This document shows, in pieces, positions 60,928-64,000 of a DNA stretch of 64,000 bases (positions within the stretch are counted from its first letter, which is position 1; the number at the start of each line of letters is the position of its first letter). The position numbers and the translations under genes were made by a program. The notes under the pieces were generated by a model. It worked only from the letters and a program-made list of their open reading frames with translations. It was not told the DNA's origin and did not search any database. This DNA is from RPQJ01 sp963726665 (GTDB lineage Bacteria; Pseudomonadota; Gammaproteobacteria; Steroidobacterales; Steroidobacteraceae), in the NCBI GenBank assembly GCA_963726665.1, contig CAVSDW010000011.1:186001-250000 (forward strand), read 5' to 3'.

Positions 60928-61656
60928 ATGCGCCTCAACAAGTTCCTCGGTGAATCCGGCACCTGCTCGCGCCGCGAGGCCGACCAGTGGATCGAGGCCG
61001 GCCGCGTGACGGTGAACGGGACGCGGGCAGTGCTGGGCACCCAGGTCGCCGAGGGCGATGTCGTTCTGGTGGACGGACAGCCGCTGCGCGAGCGGCCGAC
61101 TCGCGTGTACATCGCGCTCAACAAGCCGGCAGGCGTCGAGTGCACGACCGACCGTGAGGTGCCGGACAACATCGTGGACTTCGTCGGCCACCGCGAGCGA
61201 GTCTTCCCCATCGGACGGCTCGACAAGGATTCAGAGGGCCTGATCCTGCTCACCAACGACGGCGACGTCGTCAACACCGTTCTGCGGGCGGAGCACGAGC
61301 ACGAGAAGGAATACGTCGTTGCGGTGGACCGGCCGCTCACCCCGGCGTTCCTCGCGGGCATGGCCCGCGGCGTTCCGATCCTCGACACGGTGACCAACCC
61401 CTGCACGCTGACACAGGTCGGTCGCAATACCTTCCGCATCGTGCTCACGCAGGGACTCAACCGCCAGATCCGGCGCATGTGCGAGCACTTCGGCTACACC
61501 GTGCGCAGCCTGCAGCGGGTGCGCATCATGCACGTTCGGCTCGGCGACCTGCCGCTGGGCCGCTGGCGCAACCTGACACCCGTCGAAATCCGCGGGCTCG
61601 TGAAGGCACCGACGACCCTGCGCCTGCGTCCGCGCGCAAACCCTCCGGGCGGGTAA
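60928..61656 (+). CDS. rluF: RluF, 23S rRNA pseudouridine synthase
   Basis: 242 residues. The N-terminal S4 domain reads MRLNKFLGESGTCSRREADQ and the catalytic motif is FPIGRLDKDSEGLILLTNDG with the active-site Asp. GLNRQIRRMCEHFGYTVRSL matches the RluF/RluB branch, and VPDNIVDFVGHRERVFPIG is specific to RluF, which modifies U2604 (and tRNA-Tyr) in E. coli. The C-terminus is basic (TTLRLRPRANPPGG). Together with yciH it forms a small translation-related unit. It converges on the LAB_N gene with 9 bp between stops. Confidence 0.94.
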   Translation: MRLNKFLGESGTCSRREADQWIEAGRVTVNGTRAVLGTQVAEGDVVLVDGQPLRERPTRVYIALNKPAGVECTTDREVPDNIVDFVGHRERVFPIGRLDKDSEGLILLTNDGDVVNTVLRAEHEHEKEYVVAVDRPLTPAFLAGMARGVPILDTVTNPCTLTQVGRNTFRIVLTQGLNRQIRRMCEHFGYTVRSLQRVRIMHVRLGDLPLGRWRNLTPVEIRGLVKAPTTLRLRPRANPPGG

Positions 61657-61665
61657 CCGGGCGCC

Positions 61666-61986
61666 TCAGCCGGTGCCCGCAGCGTCGCGCAGCGAACGCT
61701 TGTGCCGGAGGTCCAGGTACAGGTTGTATCCGGCAACGGCGGCCGGAAACAGGTTCGACAGGATGCCGACCGAGTCGTTCTTGCCGAACGTGAAGTAGGA
61801 AAGCAGCAGCAGGCTTCCCGAGATGCTCATGAGCCAGAACACGGTCGGCACCACCGGCTTGCCGTGCGCGCGCGAATACAGCATCTGGACGAACCACCGG
61901 CCGGCGAAGAGCACCACGCCGAGATAGCCGACGAGCTTCCAGGGCGTGAGCGTGACGCCGAATGCAACGAGAAGAACCTGGTTCAT
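61666..61986 (-). CDS. LAB_N-domain membrane protein (lipid A biosynthesis N-terminal domain)
   Basis: 106 residues with three hydrophobic segments (about 3-27, 46-66 and 74-90). The segment LVGYLGVVLFAGRWFVQMLY and PVVPTVFWLMSISGSLLLLS are the LAB_N signature. The domain is also found fused to lipid A and lipid-linked sugar enzymes. As a stand-alone protein its role is unclear; small-molecule or lipid export at the inner membrane is the likely theme. ATG 61986 overlaps the kdsB stop (ATGA), so it is coupled to LPS genes. Confidence 0.9.
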   Translation of the reverse strand: MNQVLLVAFGVTLTPWKLVGYLGVVLFAGRWFVQMLYSRAHGKPVVPTVFWLMSISGSLLLLSYFTFGKNDSVGILSNLFPAAVAGYNLYLDLRHKRSLRDAAGTG

Positions 61987-62782
61987 GCGTTTTCTCCGCG
62001 AGATGACCCGCCCTGCCGGCCCGCGAGCGCGCGTGCCCGCTCGAGATCCGTTCCTGTGTCCACCCCCGGGCCCGGCGGCACGCGGCAGGTTCCGACCACG
62101 ATGCGCATGCCGTCCTGCAGCGCCCGCAGCTGCTCGAGCTTCTCGCGCAACTCGAGTGCAGAGGGCGGCAGGCGCGTGATCCTGCCGCAGAGCGCCGACC
62201 CGATACGCGTAGATGCCGACGTGCCTCATCGCGCCACGCGAATTCACGCTGTCCCGCGCCTTCCTGCGCGCCGTCGCGGGTCCACGGGATCGGCGCACGG
62301 CTGAAATAGAGCGCAGCCCCGTCGTCCGCAGTGACGACCTTGACGACGTTCGGGTCGAGGAACTCTCCGAGCGACTCGATGGGCGTGGCGAGCGTCGCGA
62401 TCCCGGCCGACTGGTCGCGCATCAGCAAGTCGGCCACCTGTTCGATCAGCGCCGGCGGCATGAACGGCTCGTCGCCCTGGACATTGACCACCACTGTGCC
62501 CTCGTCCCACCCGAGTTGCGCTGCAACCGCTGCGACCCTGTCCGTCCCGGACGGCAGGTCAGGGTCCGTCATCACTGCGATCGGGTGCTGCCGCCCCCTG
62601 GGATCACGGACAGCGGCGGCGATGCGCGTGTCGTCGGTCGCGACGATCACGCGGTCGGCACCGCTCGCACAGGCCTGCTCGACCACGCGCTGGACCATCG
62701 GCCGGCCGCCGATGTCGAGCAGCGGCTTGCCTGGCAGACGCGTCGAGGCGTAGCGCGCCGGGATGACGACGTGAAAAGTCAC
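61983..62782 (-). CDS. kdsB: KdsB, CMP-Kdo synthetase, with two apparent single-base insertions
   Basis: The N-terminal part is clear: VVIPARYASTRLPGKPLLDI, the nucleotide-binding VATDDTRIAAAV, MTDPDLPSGTDRVA and NVQGDEPFMPP, then FSRAPIPWTRDGAQ. After REFAWRD the sequence moves one frame on for RHVGIYAYRVGALR, then one more frame for ITRLPPSALELREKLEQLRA, followed by LQDGMRIVVGTCRVPPGPGV and GTDLERARAL to the TGA at 61983. Two extra bases, near 62226-62240 and 62188-62192, explain this. Restored length is about 265 residues. It activates Kdo for LPS inner core and is normally essential, so errors in the sequence are likely. GTG 62782 has AAGGA upstream. Confidence 0.9.
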
Positions 62783-62784
62783 CG

Positions 62785-62973
62785 TCAGTCCTTCAGGAGC
62801 GCGTCTTCCGCAGCCAGCCTCGTAGCCTCGTCTTCCAGCATCACGGGAATGCCGTCCCGGACCGGGAAGGACAACCGGTCGGCGCGGCAGACCAGGCAGG
62901 GCACGTCGCGGTGCCACTGCAGGGGCCCCTTGCACACGGGACAGGCGAGTATGTCGAGCAGTCTGCTATCCAA
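62785..62973 (-). CDS. ycaR: YcaR/Trm112-family small zinc protein
   Basis: 62 residues starting DSRLLDILACPVCKGPLQWH, with zinc-type cysteine pairs CPVC and CLVC, then FPVRDGIPVMLEDEATRL. I chose TTG 62973 since GGAGG is 5 nt upstream and the product matches the start of E. coli YcaR; a GTG at 62988 would add 5 residues. It is encoded between lpxK and kdsB as in many proteobacteria. Its function is not established; eukaryotic Trm112 activates methyltransferases. Confidence 0.93.
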   Translation of the reverse strand: MDSRLLDILACPVCKGPLQWHRDVPCLVCRADRLSFPVRDGIPVMLEDEATRLAAEDALLKD

Positions 62974-64000
62974 GTTTGCCTCCGGCACCGATCAGCCCGG
63001 TGCGTTCGAGGACGAGGGCGAGGAGCACCCGGGCCGTCTCACGCTCCATGCCCACGTCGAGTTCCACGTACCACCAGCCGGGCCGCGCGTACGCCGCGCA
63101 TTTTACTGCATCCTTCTCCGTCATCAGGACCGTGGCTTCCGCCGGGAACGGAAGCGCCGCCGGATCGATCGGCGCATGATCCGGCAGCGGGTGCTCGACC
63201 GGGTCGAGTCCCACGCCGCGCAGCGCGGCGAAGAACGCCTCGGGATTGCCCACCGCAGCGACCGCGTGCAGACGCTCGCCGCTGAAGCTCGCCAGCGTAC
63301 GTTTCTCGCCGGAAAGCAGGTTCACCGCTGCGCCCGGCGCGAGCGCCGCCTCGGCGAGGAAGGGATGGCGCGGATTCACGCGCACGTCGCCGCCCGGGCC
63401 GCGCCGGGTCAGGACCACCGCATCCGCGCGCTCCAGACGCCGCGCAGGCTCGCGCAGCGGACCCGCCGGAAGCAGGAATCCATTGCCGAACCCACGCGCA
63501 GCGTCGACCACGACGATCTCGTAGTCGCGCCCCAGTCGCAGGTGCTGCAGGCCGTCGTCGCAGACCACGACCTCGGCACCCTCCTCCTCCGCAAGGCGCG
63601 CCGCCGCAACCCGGTCGGCACCGATGACGACCACGTGCGGGCGATGCCGGGCATGCAGCAGCGCCTCGTCGCCGACGTCGGCCGGGTCGTCGTCCGGGGC
63701 CACCACACGGACACGACCGGAATGCTTCCCACCGTAACCGCGCAGGACGACCCCGACGCGCCGGCCACGGCGGGTCAGTTCACGCACCAGCCAAGCGGCG
63801 ACCGGCGTCTTGCCCGTGCCGCCGACCGTCAGGTTCCCCACCACGACGACCGGCACGCCGACCTTCGCGCTGCGAAGAAGACCGGACGCATACAGCGCGC
63901 GACGCGCGGCCACGCCGAAACCGAAGATCCACGAGAGCGGCCAGAGCGGAATGCTGCGCCATGCAGGCCCGTACCAGAGATCCGCCAGTCGGGCGGCGAG
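62966..64000 (-). CDS. lpxK: LpxK, tetraacyldisaccharide 4'-kinase (5' end outside the window)
   Basis: At least 344 residues; the reading frame continues without a stop to the window edge (LADLWYGPAWRSIPLWPLSW). The P-loop is GNLTVGGTGKTPVA. Further family parts are VGDEALLHARHRPHVVVIGA, VVCDDGLQHLRLGRDYEIVV, and VLMTEKDAVKCAAYA. LpxK phosphorylates the disaccharide precursor of lipid A at the inner membrane. It is upstream of ycaR and overlaps it by 8 bp. A GTG at 63913 is not the real start, since conserved sequence lies before it. Confidence 0.95.
   Translation of the reverse strand, partial: LAARLADLWYGPAWRSIPLWPLSWIFGFGVAARRALYASGLLRSAKVGVPVVVVGNLTVGGTGKTPVAAWLVRELTRRGRRVGVVLRGYGGKHSGRVRVVAPDDDPADVGDEALLHARHRPHVVVIGADRVAAARLAEEEGAEVVVCDDGLQHLRLGRDYEIVVVDAARGFGNGFLLPAGPLREPARRLERADAVVLTRRGPGGDVRVNPRHPFLAEAALAPGAAVNLLSGEKRTLASFSGERLHAVAAVGNPEAFFAALRGVGLDPVEHPLPDHAPIDPAALPFPAEATVLMTEKDAVKCAAYARPGWWYVELDVGMERETARVLLALVLERTGLIGAGGKLG

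Overview
This is a GC-rich stretch of ordinary chromosome from a Gram-negative bacterium, most likely a gammaproteobacterium of the Xanthomonadales/Steroidobacterales kind. That placement is inferred from gene content and order, not from a marker tree. The gene sets are those of a free-living aerobe with an outer membrane: ruvCAB-tolQRA, sucAB-lpdA, mlaFEDCB plus mlaA and bepA, a suf operon, plsX-rpmF-yceD, maf-rluC-rne, and lpxK-ycaR-kdsB. No integrase, insertion sequence, prophage, plasmid function or CRISPR array is visible.

Layout. 1-3505 (minus): ruvC-ruvA-ruvB-tolQ-tolR-tolA (tolA cut by the window edge). 3536-5671: relA. 5754-11311 (minus): the 2-oxoglutarate dehydrogenase operon sucA-sucB-lpdA. 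11541-14505: a small secreted protein, glutathione-dependent formaldehyde dehydrogenase, tRNA-Arg and tRNA-Ala, an acetyltransferase and a peroxiredoxin. 14558-17488 (minus): a membrane-anchored histidine-phosphatase-like protein, apbE, class II aldolase, tRNA-Ser. 17546-21006: dapA facing gcvR-bcp, then a PIN-PhoH protein. 21065-26605: bepA and mlaA converge on mlaFEDCB, a cluster for outer-membrane assembly and lipid asymmetry. 26763-33840: an Rrf2 regulator and a long suf operon (B-C-D-S-U-T, Rieske protein, sixA). 33837-39995 (minus): an SDR, L-serine dehydratase, PutA and a DUF481 protein. 40519-46734 (minus): the SOS mutagenesis cassette lexA-imuA-imuB-dnaE2. 47093-50791: an alanine-rich lipoprotein, a decayed DUF3604 gene, an SDR, an L,D-transpeptidase and a YkvA protein. 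50800-57341: plsX-rpmF-yceD, maf, rluC, rne. 57355-64000: a phosphotyrosine phosphatase, GST, sodC, a sugar dehydrogenase, yciH, rluF, and LAB_N-kdsB-ycaR-lpxK (lpxK cut by the window edge).

Notable points. Two short repeat families recur: a palindrome with GGGGACATTC ends (between relA and lpdA, and inside imuB) and an array of TATCCGCTA units (upstream of sdaA, inside dnaE2, and between lexA and imuA). Five genes carry apparent reading-frame breaks: dapA, sufD, dnaE2, imuB and kdsB (two breaks). The single-base breaks in genes that are normally essential look more like sequence or assembly errors than gene death. The repeat inside imuB and the collapsed DUF3604 gene look like real lesions. 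Regulatory signals readable by eye include two tandem LexA boxes over the lexA promoter, a palindrome over the suf promoter, and a near-consensus promoter that would make yceD mRNA almost leaderless.

I do not see a convincing undescribed multi-gene system here. The best leads are the repeat families and their insertion into the SOS polymerase genes, a catalytic His-to-Tyr change in the 14.6-kb phosphatase-like protein, and the regulatory sites.
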